Shown: piece by piece, positions 53,738 through 62,781 of the stretch
Numbering within the stretch: the stretch's first letter is position 1
Layout of the letters: every line of letters starts with the position of its first letter
The notes under the pieces: model-generated
Database searches by the model: none
The model's input: the letters and a program-made list of their open reading frames with translations, nothing else
What the model was told of the DNA's origin: nothing
Program-made: the position numbers and the translations under genes
Source of the DNA: VRUE01 sp963817945
GTDB taxonomy: Bacteria > Actinomycetota > Thermoleophilia > Solirubrobacterales > 70-9
Assembly: GCA_963817945.1 (NCBI GenBank)
Contig: CAWFQH010000002.1
Span: forward strand, 124,001-188,000
Reading direction: 5' to 3'
DNA: 64,000 nucleotides

Positions 53738-56673
53738 TCAGGTCTCGGCTGCGGGGCAGATGAGGCGGTAGTCGCACCAGCTGCAGACGGTCGGCGAGGG
53801 GCGCGGCTCGAAGTCCTGGCCGAGGATGCCCTCTCCGACCTGCAGGACGGTGCGCTCGACCCGCTCGGCGTCGTCCGGCCGCATCGGCGCCGCCACCTTG
53901 TCGCCGTCGAGCACGTAGTAGTAGCTGCCGGTGCCCGCCTCGAGCTCCCACGCCTCGCGCGCGGCGAGCCGGTAGAGCGCCAGCTGCAGGTCGCTCTCCA
54001 GGTCCGCCTCGCTCTTGCGTTCGCCGGTCTTGTAGTCGATCAGCTCGTGGTCGCCGTCGGGCAGGCGGTCGACTCGGTCGACCCTTCCGCGGACGTGGTG
54101 CTCGCCGATCTTGATGTCGAACTTGCGCTCCAGCCAGACCGGCTTCGCCTTCCCCTTCGCACTCGCGCTCCCAGTAGAGACGCATCGCCTCGCGCGCCCG
54201 GTCGCGGAACTGCAGCTCGTCGTCGCTGGAGCCGAAGCCGGTGCGCCGCCAGCCCGCCTCGAAGAGATCCATCAGGCGCGGCAGACCTTCCTCCTCGCCC
54301 TCCTTGTGGAAGCGCTCGAGGACGTTGTGGATGAGGATCCCGAAGCGCTGGTTGATCGTCGGCTCCTGCGGGATGCCGAAGACGCGGGCGAACTTGTACT
54401 TCAGCGGGCAGGTCAGATAGAGGTCGAGGTCGGAGGCCGAGAGGCTGAATGAACCGTCGCCGCGGCGCGGCAGGAAGGCCTGCAGCGAGGGCTCGTGACG
54501 GGCGGCGATCAGGCGTCGCCGTCCCTCATGCTCGCGCTCGGAGTCGAGCAGGTAGGCGTCGAGCGCCGAGGCGTCGAGCTCTGCCTGCTGCTCGGGCGTC
54601 GCCACCTGGCGCAGCAATCCGTTGACCGCTTCGATCGCCTCCGCCGTCGCCTCGTCCCCGGGCCGCTGCGCCAGCGCCGCCAGCTTCAGCAGCTCCAGGT
54701 AGCGGGCGATCGCCCGGTTGACGTCGATCGCGGTGTCGAGCCGCGGCTCCGAGAGCTGGCCGCCCGCCTTCCAGGAGGCCTCCAGCACCTGCTCGCGCAG
54801 CTTGCGGTAGGTCGCGTGCAGTCCCTCGGCCGGGCCGAACAGCTCCTCCTCGTGCCGCTCCTCCTCGCCGACCGCCGCTGCAAGTGCCTGCTCGTAGAAG
54901 GGCGAGGGCGCGCTCTCTGCGTCGTCGTCGCGCTCGACACGCGAGAGGACAAGGCCGGCGCGGGCCGGCCAGCCGATTCGCTCAGAGCCATCGCCGCGCT
55001 CCAGCCCCAGCACGAAGACGTGGTCGAAGTCCATCCCCTTGACCGCCTCCCTGGCCATGCCCTGCACGGCCCTGGCGGCGCGGGCGGCTCGGCGATCCCG
55101 GCCGGCTCGACGCCGGCCTCGGCCACGGCGCTCAGGTGGCGGACGAAGTCGCGGGTCGAGCCGTGCGGCTCGCGCCGTGCCCAGGCCGTCGCCAGCTCGG
55201 CCAGGCGGGAGAGGCCGAGCAGCCGCTCGGCGACCTCCGGCTGGGCGGCGAAGAGGCGCTGGCGGCGCAGGCCGATCGCCTCGATCAGCCGCCGCACGAA
55301 GACGTCGGCGCGGCGCTCCTCGAGGGCGGCGGAGGCGGCGCCGTAGAGCTTGAGGAAGGACTGGATCCGCTCCCGCGCCTCGGGCGGGATCTGCGGACTC
55401 TCGAGCGCTGCCTCGCAGCCGGAGACCATGTCCTGCTTGCGGCGTCGGGCGATCGTCGTCAGCCGCGCCAGGTCGGCCGAGCGCAGCTCGATCGGCGGCC
55501 GCGTCAGCGCCCGCGCCGCGGCGGCCGAGTCGGCGGGGTCGGCCAGTACCCGCAGCCAGGCGATCGCGTCGCGCACCTCGGGCCGCTGGAAGAGTGCAGC
55601 CGGCCCGGAGAGGTGAAAGGGGATGCCGCGCTCCTCCATCGCCGCTGCGACGGCGCCGCCGCGCGCAGCCGGATCGTCGATCAGCACGCAGATCGCCTCA
55701 GGCGCCGTCCCCTTCGCGATCAGATGCTCGACCTCGCGAGCCACCGCCTGCGCCTGGGCGCGCTCGTTGGTGCAGCGCCAGAACCGGGTCGGCGGCTCGC
55801 GGAACTGGCGGTCGAGGCGAATGATCTCTGCGTTGGGGTGGACGGCTCGGGACCATGCGCCCGGCCCGCGGGTCCTGTCGCGGGGGGAGGGGGGCGCTGC
55901 GGGCGAGGGCGTCCTCGACCCCCCTCCCCCCCGCCACCCGCGGGAGGGGCCGTTGAGTCATCGCCCTCCAGCGCGTAGAGGTGGTTCGCGTTGACCTTGG
56001 CCAGCTCCGCGAGGATCGTCCGTTGAGCTGGGGTGGTGTCCTCCAGCTCGTCGACCATTACGTGGCGGAACCGGGAGGCGACCTCCTGGCGGACGTCGTC
56101 GCGCTCGTGAAGGAGCTTGCTTAGAAGCAGGAATACGTCGCCACGGTCGAGGGCGCCGCAGCCGGCGAGGATCCGGTCGTGGGCGGCGGCCAGCTCTGTC
56201 AGCTCGGGATCGGGAGGGACGGCGCCGGCCTTGAGCGCGTCGATCTCCTCCAGCAGACGGGCCAGTAGGCCGGCCGGGTTGCCGCGGATCTCGTGGCTGC
56301 GCAGGGGCAGCTCGTCGACTCGATCGAGCAGCATCGCCAGCCGCTCTGCCGGTCCGAGCACGTCAAAGAAGGGATCGAGGCCGGCACTGGTCGCCTGTTC
56401 GCGCAGCAGCCGCTCCCCGAGCGACTGCCAGGTGCCGATCCAAAGCTCTTCATACGGGGGATCGAGCAGCTCTTCGACCCGTTGCCGCAGCCGCTGCGCC
56501 GCGGCCCGCGAGGAAGCAAGAACCAACACCCGGGCCGGCTCTATGCCTTCACCGGCGAAGCGAGCGAGCCGGCGGGCAAGCAGCTCGGTCTTGCCGGTCC
56601 CGGCCTCGCCGAGGAGGAGAAGCGACCCGTCCCCGTGCCGGACCGCCCGCTCCTGTGCCGGCGTCAAGTCCAT
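53738..56673 (-). pseudogene. UvrD-like helicase with PD-(D/E)XK nuclease domain, broken in four frames
   Basis: The coding signal runs through four segments. Frame A (56673 to about 55960) has the P-loop LLGEAGTGKTELLARRLA, RVLVLASSRAAAQRL and VMVDELEDTTPAQ (motif II). Frame B (about 55855 to 55085) holds EIIRLDRQFREPPTRFWR and REVEHLIAKG. Frame C (about 55075 to 54150) has AREAVKGMDFDHVFVLGLERG (motif V) and CPLKYKFARVFG. Frame D (to TGA at 53738) has RGRVDRVDRLPDGDHELIDYKTGE, a RecB/Cas4-like nuclease motif, and CSWCDYRLICPA, a likely Fe-S site. Breaks at about 55080 and 54140 are one-base shifts; the A/B break coincides with a GC-rich palindrome at 55865-55944, which replaces the motif III region. 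Intact relatives are AdnAB/AddAB-type recombination enzymes. Confidence 0.75.
55865..55944. repeat. GC-rich palindromic insertion inside the helicase gene
   Basis: CCCGCGGGT (55865-55873) and ACCCGCGGG (55936-55944) are exact inverted ends. Inside them GCGGGGGGAGGGGGG and CCCCCCTCCCCCCC-type runs are also inverted. The roughly 80-bp element follows the Gly-Asp-Asp codons where helicase motif III should continue. It is like the GC-rich intergenic palindromes of high-GC bacteria and can form G-quadruplexes. Confidence 0.65.
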
Positions 56674-56726
56674 TGCCCAACGCTAGTACACGCGCCGCGG
56701 CGCCTAACCCCCATAGCATCCGCCCG

Positions 56727-57542
56727 ATGGACGTCCTCTCGGCCGACTGGACTGCGATCTGCCGCCGCATCGTCGCGGCACAGAAGGCGGTCTTTGCCCG
56801 CACGGGCGGGATCGCCGAGCGGACCGCCTACGAGGGGATCGGAGAGGGCGGCGATCGGACCTTGGTCATTGATCGAGAATGCGAGGACGTCGTCTTCGCC
56901 GAGCTGCACGATTTGGCCGAGGAGGGCGCCTCTTTCGTCGCCGTCTCGGAGGAGCGGGGTGAAGTGGCCTTCGGTGAAGGCGGCCCCGATCGGGTCGTGA
57001 TCGACCCGATCGACGGCTCGCTAAACGCGCGCCGCACCGTTCCCTCCCACAGCCTCAGCATCGCTGTCGCCTCCGGCTCGACGATGGCCGACGTCGAGTT
57101 CGGCTACGTCTACGACTTCGGTGCTGGAGAGGAGTTCGCAGCGACCCGCGGCGGCGGGGCGCAGCTCGACGGCGAGGCGATCGAGGTCGCGGCAGACGGC
57201 GAGGAGCTGGAGCTGCTGGGAATCGAGGCGGCGCGGCCCGAGCATGCGCTGCCGGCCCTGGAGGCCCTGACTTCTCGCGTCTATCGGATACGAGTCGTCG
57301 GCTCGATCGCGATCGCGGCGGCCTACGCGGCCTGCGGGCGCTTCGACGGCATGCTCAGCCTGCGTCCCTGCCGGTCCGTCGACGCCGCGGCCGCCCAGTT
57401 GATCGTGCGCGAGGCGGGGGGAGCCGTCGCCTTCGGGAACAATGCGCTCGAGGCAGCCAACCTCGGTCTCGAGGCGCGCTACCCGATCGCCGCGGCGGCG
57501 GGCGCGCAGGGTCTGGCGACGATCCGCGCCACCGAACGCTGA
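56727..57542 (+). CDS. Inositol-monophosphatase-family protein
   Basis: This 271-residue protein has the IMPase/FBPase fold. The metal site is seen as VSEERGEVAF (Glu, about 75) and IDPIDGSLNARRTVP (about 92-106, the Asp-Pro-Ile-Asp-Gly-Ser motif). The second signature near the C-terminus reads RPCRSVDAAAAQLIVREAGG, in place of WDxAAG. The usual substrates are inositol phosphates, fructose-1,6-bisphosphate or PAP; the second motif departs from the consensus, so the substrate is uncertain. ATG at 56727 gives a normal N-terminus and the gene is divergent from the helicase gene (54 bases between starts). Confidence 0.85.
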   Translation: MDVLSADWTAICRRIVAAQKAVFARTGGIAERTAYEGIGEGGDRTLVIDRECEDVVFAELHDLAEEGASFVAVSEERGEVAFGEGGPDRVVIDPIDGSLNARRTVPSHSLSIAVASGSTMADVEFGYVYDFGAGEEFAATRGGGAQLDGEAIEVAADGEELELLGIEAARPEHALPALEALTSRVYRIRVVGSIAIAAAYAACGRFDGMLSLRPCRSVDAAAAQLIVREAGGAVAFGNNALEAANLGLEARYPIAAAAGAQGLATIRATER

Positions 57543-57574
57543 CGCTGCCGTAACCGGTTCAAGCAGGCGGGTTA

Positions 57575-57603
57575 GAACGTGTGTTCGTGAGGAACATACG
57601 TTC
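57575..57603. promoter_or_regulatory. Two tandem LexA-type SOS boxes
   Basis: GAACGTGTGTTC (57575-57586) and GAACATACGTTC (57592-57603) both fit GAAC, four bases, GTTC, the core of the actinobacterial LexA site, with centres 17 bases apart. They lie 70 and 53 bases upstream of the next start (57656). TACACT (57606-57611) is a possible -10. The second box differs from the 9328 palindrome core (CGAACATATGTTCG) at two bases. Confidence 0.7.
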
Positions 57604-57655
57604 GCTACACTCGCGAACCTCTCCCGCCGCACATACCACTAGGAAGGGATTCATC

Positions 57656-58084
57656 GTGCCCACCCAGGCTAAAAGCAGCAAAGCAAAAACCTCCCAAGCC
57701 AAATCCAAAGCTCAGACGAACGGCGCCGCCTCCGCCTCTTCGCGGAACCAGGCCCGCTCGATCGCCGAGAGCGCAGTCGACCTCCCGGTTGGAGTCGTGC
57801 TCGAGCTGAGCGATCGCGTCGCTGAGCTGGTCGAGCCGCTGACCGGTCGCAGCGAGGCCGAGAAGCAGTTGCAGGCATACCGCACCCGCCTGCGCCGTAC
57901 CGTGAAGCGGACCGAGCGCCGTGGAACCACCGCTCGGCGCAAGGCCGCTACGGAAGCGCGGAAGACCCGCAATCGAGTCGAGCGCGAGGCCCGCAAGCGC
58001 CGCCGCACCCTCGAGACGCAGCTGAAGCGCAATCGCAGCCGCGCCAAGGGCCTGGTCGACCAGGTCAGCGCCCTGAGGCCGTAG
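57656..58084 (+). CDS. Lys/Arg-rich protein, possible SOS-induced nucleoid protein
   Basis: This 142-residue protein has a Lys/Ser/Ala-rich start (residues 1-30), a central helix (VDLPVGVVLELSDRVAELVEPL, about 42-63) and a very basic C-terminal helix (TRLRRTVKRTERR, then EARKTRNRVEREARKRRRTL), with about a third Arg or Lys overall. I do not recognise a family. The shape recalls histone-like or nucleoid proteins. GTG at 57656 follows AGGAAGGGA at 9 bases. Two LexA-type boxes precede it, so it may be made on DNA damage. It is convergent with an exported protein and ends in a large hairpin. Confidence 0.75.
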   Translation: MPTQAKSSKAKTSQAKSKAQTNGAASASSRNQARSIAESAVDLPVGVVLELSDRVAELVEPLTGRSEAEKQLQAYRTRLRRTVKRTERRGTTARRKAATEARKTRNRVEREARKRRRTLETQLKRNRSRAKGLVDQVSALRP

Positions 58085-58170
58085 GACACACTGCGCAGGG
58101 AGCCGCGTGCGGCTCCGCGCCGTGCGGAGCACTGTCGCTCCGCCGCACGCGGCCCCCTGCTTGGTCCTAC
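58081..58170. terminator. Long imperfect hairpin between convergent genes
   Basis: GTAGGAC (58081-58087) pairs with GTCCTAC (58164-58170), and inside it GCAGGG-GCCGCGTGCGG pairs with CCGCACGCGGC-CCCTGC. A smaller hairpin, CTCCGC...GCGGAG, sits at the tip. It starts over the stop codon of the Lys/Arg-rich gene and ends five bases before the convergent gene. Confidence 0.7.
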
Positions 58171-58174
58171 GCCC

Positions 58175-60187
58175 TCAGGTACCTCTCACCATGACTGGCT
58201 TCGAGCCCGCCGGCTCGTAGGGCCAGCCGGCCTGCGCGGGCGCGTAGGCGCGGAAGCGGAAGACAGCGCCGCGGCTATCGTCGTCGCTAAATCTGTAGGC
58301 GTAGCGGAAGCGGCCGTGGCGGTCCGTTTGGACGGTCCGGAACTCGCTCCACGGCAAACCGGGCAGGCGGAACTGCAACTGCACCGACTTACCGCCGCCG
58401 GGGATCGTTTCCGGCTCGGCGGCAACCCGGCCCCGGAACGAGATCGGTGCCCCGCCGACGCGCGCCGTCGCAGCAGAGGCGCGCAGGCTGACCGCGCTGC
58501 GCACCCAAAGCCTCAGCGACTGGCTCGCGGATCGGGCCAGGGTAGGAGTTCCGGCAAAGGAGACCATGACCTCACGGGTCGGGCCTGGCCCGAGCCTGAG
58601 GCTGAAGGCGCCGTCGCGCCCACTCGTCACCGTCGAGACCCGGATCGGGGCACCCTCGCGGCCCGGCAAGCGCTCGGCGATTCGCACCGGCTGCCCGCCG
58701 AGCGGCGTGCCCGCTGGGGTCCTCAGCGAGCCGCCGAGGAGGACGCTGCGTCCATAGGGAATTGTGCGCTTGGCGCTGCCTTTTCCGCCAAAACCGGCCC
58801 ACAGCGTGGTTGTGGCCTTGAGTGGACTGCGGAGCCGCATCGGCCTGCCATCCGCGCGCTGGAGTGTCGCCGTCGCGTTGCCAGCCGCGTCATAGCCGAC
58901 CGCTCGGAACTGGTAGTCGCCAGCGGGATAGGAATCCGAGTCCCACAGGGCACGCACTTCGCCCCCGCGCCTCGTGGGTGCGGGCGGCAGTCGCGCAAAG
59001 CGGTCACCCGACTCGGCTCTGCGGACGCCGATCCAGCTCCGCGACGGGTCGGGTCCGGACATCGAGTCAGCGATCCGAGCTCGGATCAGCTCCGGTTCCA
59101 CCGAGGTCTGGGAATTGGCGAAGGAGACGCTCGGGGGACGCCGATCGATCTTCACGAGGTCAGTCGGGGGTGCTGCGTTCGCGACGCCGTTGCTTTGATC
59201 TCCGTCGTCGACGTTTCCGGCTAGATCCCTCGCGTAGTAGACGATTCGGTGCACGCCTTCCCCGATCACGGTCGCGCTCACCACGGATCCGGGGGCGACG
59301 ACGGGAGGGACGCCGTCGATTGCGATAGCTGTGAACGGTGTTGCGCCGCCGGCTGCCGGCGCCATTCCTGAGGCCTCGTCGACCGCGGTTGCGCGCAGCG
59401 GGACGGGGCGGTTGACCCAGCCCTCGGGCGCGCCGTGAATGTTGACGAGCGGACTGGACTTGTCCACCCGCAAGACGACGTCGCTTCGGATCGGCGATGC
59501 CATCCCCGACCCGGAGACGGCGACCGCGCGGAGATGACTTACCCCCTGGGGCAGGTCGGCTATGCGGTAGGCGTCATCGCCGATCCCCCCGCGCAAGTCC
59601 ATCTCGGCTTCGCTGCAGCGGGCGCCGATGGCACACGGTTCTTGGCCTGGCGCCGGCGCCACGGAAACGGCGTACCCACGGATGCCGGAGATCGGCAGCG
59701 GCTCGGCCGGGCGGCCAAGGCGGACGATGAGCGGGAAGGCGGCGCGTCCGATCCAGGTCGGCGGCGCGGACGGCTCGATCCCCCCGGGACGCGTGTCGTC
59801 AAAGCGCAGCTTTGCGGCGGCCGGCGGCCCAGTTTGGCCGCTGGCGTCCTCGAACCAAGCTTCCAGCGTGTAGGCGCCGGGCCGAGCGGGCACTTCGATC
59901 CCCTCGACACTCGTTGCCGGCCAGCCGATCCGGATCGGTCCGATCACCGCGTTGCCGACGGGGTCTCGAACCCGGTAGTGGACTGCCGCGATCGGCGGGC
60001 CAACCCCGGCAGGCGGGTCTTGCCAGAAGACCCGGAAGCGCCTTTTCGCGTGCCACCGTGCTTCGCCGCCCTCCACTTGCAGGGCGGTCGGGGCCGGAGG
60101 GGCGGCGCGAACCGGAGCGCTGACGCCTGCCAGCGTCAGCGTCGCAATCGCGACCGCAATTGTGGCTCTGATCGGGGGAGGCCTCAC
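58175..60187 (-). CDS. Exported multi-domain beta protein coupled to a sigma factor gene
   Basis: This 670-residue protein has a signal peptide (about 1-29, ending VRAAP) and is built from Ig-like, mostly beta domains. Repeated features are bacterial-Ig strands with HYRVRDPVGN, YYARDLAGNVDDGD and GYDAAGNATATL (Asp/Ala-Gly-Asn near strand ends), and a carboxypeptidase-regulatory-like segment near 500 (GGQPVRIAERLPGR, then SGRDGAFSLRLGPGP). It resembles surface adhesins or wall-associated proteins. No catalytic motif is seen. GTG at 60187 overlaps the sigma gene stop (GTGA), so it is translated with the sigma factor and is probably its target or sensor partner. Confidence 0.8.
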   Translation of the reverse strand: MRPPPIRATIAVAIATLTLAGVSAPVRAAPPAPTALQVEGGEARWHAKRRFRVFWQDPPAGVGPPIAAVHYRVRDPVGNAVIGPIRIGWPATSVEGIEVPARPGAYTLEAWFEDASGQTGPPAAAKLRFDDTRPGGIEPSAPPTWIGRAAFPLIVRLGRPAEPLPISGIRGYAVSVAPAPGQEPCAIGARCSEAEMDLRGGIGDDAYRIADLPQGVSHLRAVAVSGSGMASPIRSDVVLRVDKSSPLVNIHGAPEGWVNRPVPLRATAVDEASGMAPAAGGATPFTAIAIDGVPPVVAPGSVVSATVIGEGVHRIVYYARDLAGNVDDGDQSNGVANAAPPTDLVKIDRRPPSVSFANSQTSVEPELIRARIADSMSGPDPSRSWIGVRRAESGDRFARLPPAPTRRGGEVRALWDSDSYPAGDYQFRAVGYDAAGNATATLQRADGRPMRLRSPLKATTTLWAGFGGKGSAKRTIPYGRSVLLGGSLRTPAGTPLGGQPVRIAERLPGREGAPIRVSTVTSGRDGAFSLRLGPGPTREVMVSFAGTPTLARSASQSLRLWVRSAVSLRASAATARVGGAPISFRGRVAAEPETIPGGGKSVQLQFRLPGLPWSEFRTVQTDRHGRFRYAYRFSDDDSRGAVFRFRAYAPAQAGWPYEPAGSKPVMVRGT

Positions 60188-61497
60188 GGACCGAACTCGC
60201 CTGCGGCGCTGCCACTGGTGGAGGTCGGCGCTTCGCTTACCGGGGGCGGCGCAGGCGGCTCTTGCGGGTATTCGACCGCGCCGGTTTCGGCCTCGACCGG
60301 CACCGCTTCCGCCGCCTCCTGCGCTTCCTGATTGTCCTGCGCCGCCGACTCCGGCTCTGGCGCGCTCGACTCCGGCTCTGGCGCGCTTGCCTCGGCGGGG
60401 GCCGCCTCCTCGGTGGGCAGCGCTGGAGCCGGAGTCGTTGCCTCGACAACCCGCTCGGAGATGCGCTCGATCCGTGGCGCCCGGACCCGGTCCCCCGACA
60501 TGTCTGTCGGCGCGGGGACGACGCCGGTTGCGACGCAGGCTGCCGCGCCACCCGCCGTTCCGGCGCAGACCGCCAGTAGCTTGGCGAGGGCAGCCGCGCC
60601 TATCCCACGGGCCCCGCCTCCGGCAGCCACCTGTGCCACCGAGGCATCGGTGCCGCCGCTGATCCCCGGCAGGCGCGATTGGAGTCCGAGCAATAGCTCC
60701 TGTACGCGCTCCCACAGCGACTGCGAACCCGGCAGAACCGGGGCCAACACGGCCACCTTGTGGGGAGCCGCCCGGTACGCGCGCACCGCCGCTCGGCATC
60801 CCGCGCAGGCCCGGAGGTGCTCGCGCACGGTCGTCGTCTCCTTGGCACTCGTCTCCCCGTCGCAGAAGGGCGAGAGCAGAAGTGCCATCTCGGCACAGCG
60901 CCTGCCGTCCTCACTACGCGAGACGAGGTTGCGGAACCGCTCCCTGCCCTCGGCCAGGCAGCGGTTGATTTTGGTCCGGCTGAAGCCCGTGATCTCGCCG
61001 ATCTCGGCGTAGGTATAGCCCTCGGCGAGCAACGTTAGCGCCTGTAGCTCGGCGGGCTTCAAAGCCCGCAGCGCCTCGCGACTGCGAGCGACCTCTTCGC
61101 GCCGCTCCAGCCGCTCCTCCGGTCCGGCGTCGCCGCTCGGGATCAGCGCGACCGGGTCGCGGTCCCCCTCGCTCGGCCCCGAAGTCGGCCCCAGCAGACG
61201 TTCGCGGTTGCGCCTGATCGCGAGCGCCTCGTGCTTGACCACGGTCTTGCTCCAGGCGAGCAGATCTCGCCCCCGCTCGAGGGGCGCTTTGACCAGGAGG
61301 ATCTCCAGTGTTCGCTGATAGGCGTCGTCCGCGTCGGCGGCGCAAAGCGAGTAGCGGCGTGCCGCGCGCCTCAGGGCCGCGCCGTGCCTTTCGATCAGCT
61401 CGACCGCGGCGCGTCGGCGGACGGCCTCTGCCGCGCCGCGAGCAGGCCGGTCTTCCAACCGCGTCCCCATCTCACCCGAATCCCCTGCCCCTTGCAC
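60184..61497 (-). CDS. ECF-type sigma factor with fused zinc-finger and membrane tail
   Basis: This 437-residue protein starts with an ECF sigma core: region 2 (about 30-100; CAADADDAYQRTLEILL, DLLAWSKTVVKHEALAIRR) and region 4 (about 145-195; LKPAELQALTLLAEGYTYAEIGEITGFSRTKINR). Then comes an anti-sigma zinc-finger-like motif, HLRACAGCRAAVRA (about 225-240), a hydrophobic segment (AALAKLLAVCAGTAGGAAACVATGVV, about 300-325) and a Pro/Glu/Ala-rich tail of about 110 residues outside the membrane. This is a one-protein sigma/anti-sigma design known for ECF groups with C-terminal extensions. It is co-translated with an exported protein. The start may be earlier or later than ATG 61497. Release by proteolysis of the tail is a reasonable, unproven model. 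Confidence 0.85.
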   Translation of the reverse strand: MQGAGDSGEMGTRLEDRPARGAAEAVRRRAAVELIERHGAALRRAARRYSLCAADADDAYQRTLEILLVKAPLERGRDLLAWSKTVVKHEALAIRRNRERLLGPTSGPSEGDRDPVALIPSGDAGPEERLERREEVARSREALRALKPAELQALTLLAEGYTYAEIGEITGFSRTKINRCLAEGRERFRNLVSRSEDGRRCAEMALLLSPFCDGETSAKETTTVREHLRACAGCRAAVRAYRAAPHKVAVLAPVLPGSQSLWERVQELLLGLQSRLPGISGGTDASVAQVAAGGGARGIGAAALAKLLAVCAGTAGGAAACVATGVVPAPTDMSGDRVRAPRIERISERVVEATTPAPALPTEEAAPAEASAPEPESSAPEPESAAQDNQEAQEAAEAVPVEAETGAVEYPQEPPAPPPVSEAPTSTSGSAAGEFGP

Positions 61498-61669
61498 TGC
61501 TCAGCGCCCCCCGAATGTTTGCCGTCCGCCGTCCAAACTTCTCAGGCATAGCTCGGGACGGGCCCTGTCTCTCCCCCCTTCTGGACGTGTGGACGGTCAA
61601 AAAGGCCGGAAATTGCATGCAGGACCTGGTTCGGGTCGCTACGGGCGAAGCCCTGTAGCATCGCCCGCG

Positions 61670-61741
61670 ATGAGCGCGGCAGCGACCGAGCGTCCATATC
61701 TGACCCTTCGCGAGGGAGCGAAGCGCGAGGCATTGCCATGA
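61670..61741 (+). CDS. Possible 23-residue ORF before the decarboxylase gene
   Basis: ATG 61670 opens a short frame (MSAAATERPYLTLREGAKRE, then ALP) that ends in TGA at 61739-61741, overlapping the decarboxylase ATG by four bases (ATGA). The overlap would couple translation. No ribosome site precedes it and the peptide is unrecognised, so it may be chance. Confidence 0.3.
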   Translation: MSAAATERPYLTLREGAKREALP

Positions 61742-62685
61742 GCACCTGCGTGGTCACCGGCGGCGCCGGCTTCCTCGGCTCCCACCTCTGCGAGCGCCTG
61801 CTGGAGGGGGGGCATCGCGTGATTTGCATCGACAACCTGGAGACGGGGTCGCTGCAGAACATCGCTCACATCCGCGATCCCAAGTTCGAATTCCGTCACA
61901 TCGACATCACGCAATACGTCGACATTGCCGAGGACGTCGACTTCGTCTACCACCTCGCCTCGCCGGCCAGCCCGATCGACTACTTGCGCCTGCCGCTGCA
62001 CACGCTCAAGGTCGGCTCGCACGGGACCCACCACATGCTCGGCGTCGCCAAGTTCAAGCGTGCTCGCTTCCTGCTCGCCTCGACCAGCGAGGTGTACGGC
62101 GATCCACAGGTCCACCCGCAACGGGAGGACTACTGGGGCCACGTCAACCCGATCGGTCCCCGCGGCGTCTACGACGAGGCCAAGCGCTACGCCGAGGCGA
62201 TGACGATGGCATACCACCGCCAGCAGGGCGTCGACACCTCGATCGTCCGCATCTTCAACACCTACGGGCCACGGATGCGCGCACACGACGGTCGCGCGAT
62301 TCCGACCTTTCTCCGCCAGGCGCTGCAGGACCAGCCGATCACGGTCTTCGGCGACGGCAGTCAAACCCGCAGCTTCTGCTACGTCGACGACTTGATCAGG
62401 GGCATCATCGGCCTTGCCGAGTCCGACGCCCACCTACCGGTCAACATCGGCAACCCCAACGAGTTCACCTTGCTGGAACTGGCCAAGGCCGTGATCGAGG
62501 TGACCGAGTCGCGCTCGGAGATCGTCTACGAGCCACTGCCGACCGACGACCCGCAGCAGCGTCAGCCGGACATCGGCCGCGCTCGCGACCTGCTCGGCTG
62601 GGAGCCCGAGATCGACTTGCGCGAAGGGCTACGCCGGACCATCGATCAGGCGGGCATCGAGCGGCTGGTCGGCGCTTCGGACTGA
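61738..62685 (+). CDS. UDP-glucuronate decarboxylase (UDP-xylose synthase)
   Basis: This 315-residue extended SDR makes UDP-xylose from UDP-glucuronate with bound NAD, for surface polysaccharides. It has the nucleotide-binding TGGAGFLGSHLCERLL, the HLASPASPIDYLRLPLHTLK block typical of UXS, ASTSEVYGDPQVHPQ, and the catalytic GVYDEAKRYAE with Tyr and Lys in YxxxK. The later stretch QTRSFCYVDDLIRG and RQPDIGRARDLLGWEP are also typical. The length and motifs separate it from 4,6-dehydratases. It may feed the sugar-transferase pathway whose end lies at base 1-275. A strong hairpin follows. Confidence 0.92.
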   Translation: MSTCVVTGGAGFLGSHLCERLLEGGHRVICIDNLETGSLQNIAHIRDPKFEFRHIDITQYVDIAEDVDFVYHLASPASPIDYLRLPLHTLKVGSHGTHHMLGVAKFKRARFLLASTSEVYGDPQVHPQREDYWGHVNPIGPRGVYDEAKRYAEAMTMAYHRQQGVDTSIVRIFNTYGPRMRAHDGRAIPTFLRQALQDQPITVFGDGSQTRSFCYVDDLIRGIIGLAESDAHLPVNIGNPNEFTLLELAKAVIEVTESRSEIVYEPLPTDDPQQRQPDIGRARDLLGWEPEIDLREGLRRTIDQAGIERLVGASD

Positions 62686-62730
62686 CGCCGGAGCATCGTC
62701 CTCGACAAGAACGACCGCGAGCCGCAAATG

Positions 62731-62758
62731 AAAGGGGCGACCCGTAGGCCGCCCCTTT
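62731..62758. terminator. 9-bp hairpin between convergent genes
   Basis: AAAGGGGCG (62731-62739) and CGCCCCTTT (62750-62758) pair perfectly, with A and T runs at the outside so the hairpin works as a terminator in both directions. It lies 46 bases after the decarboxylase stop and 24 bases from the convergent gene end. Confidence 0.8.
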
Positions 62759-62781
62759 CTCGGACTCCGTTGCGGCCTGCC

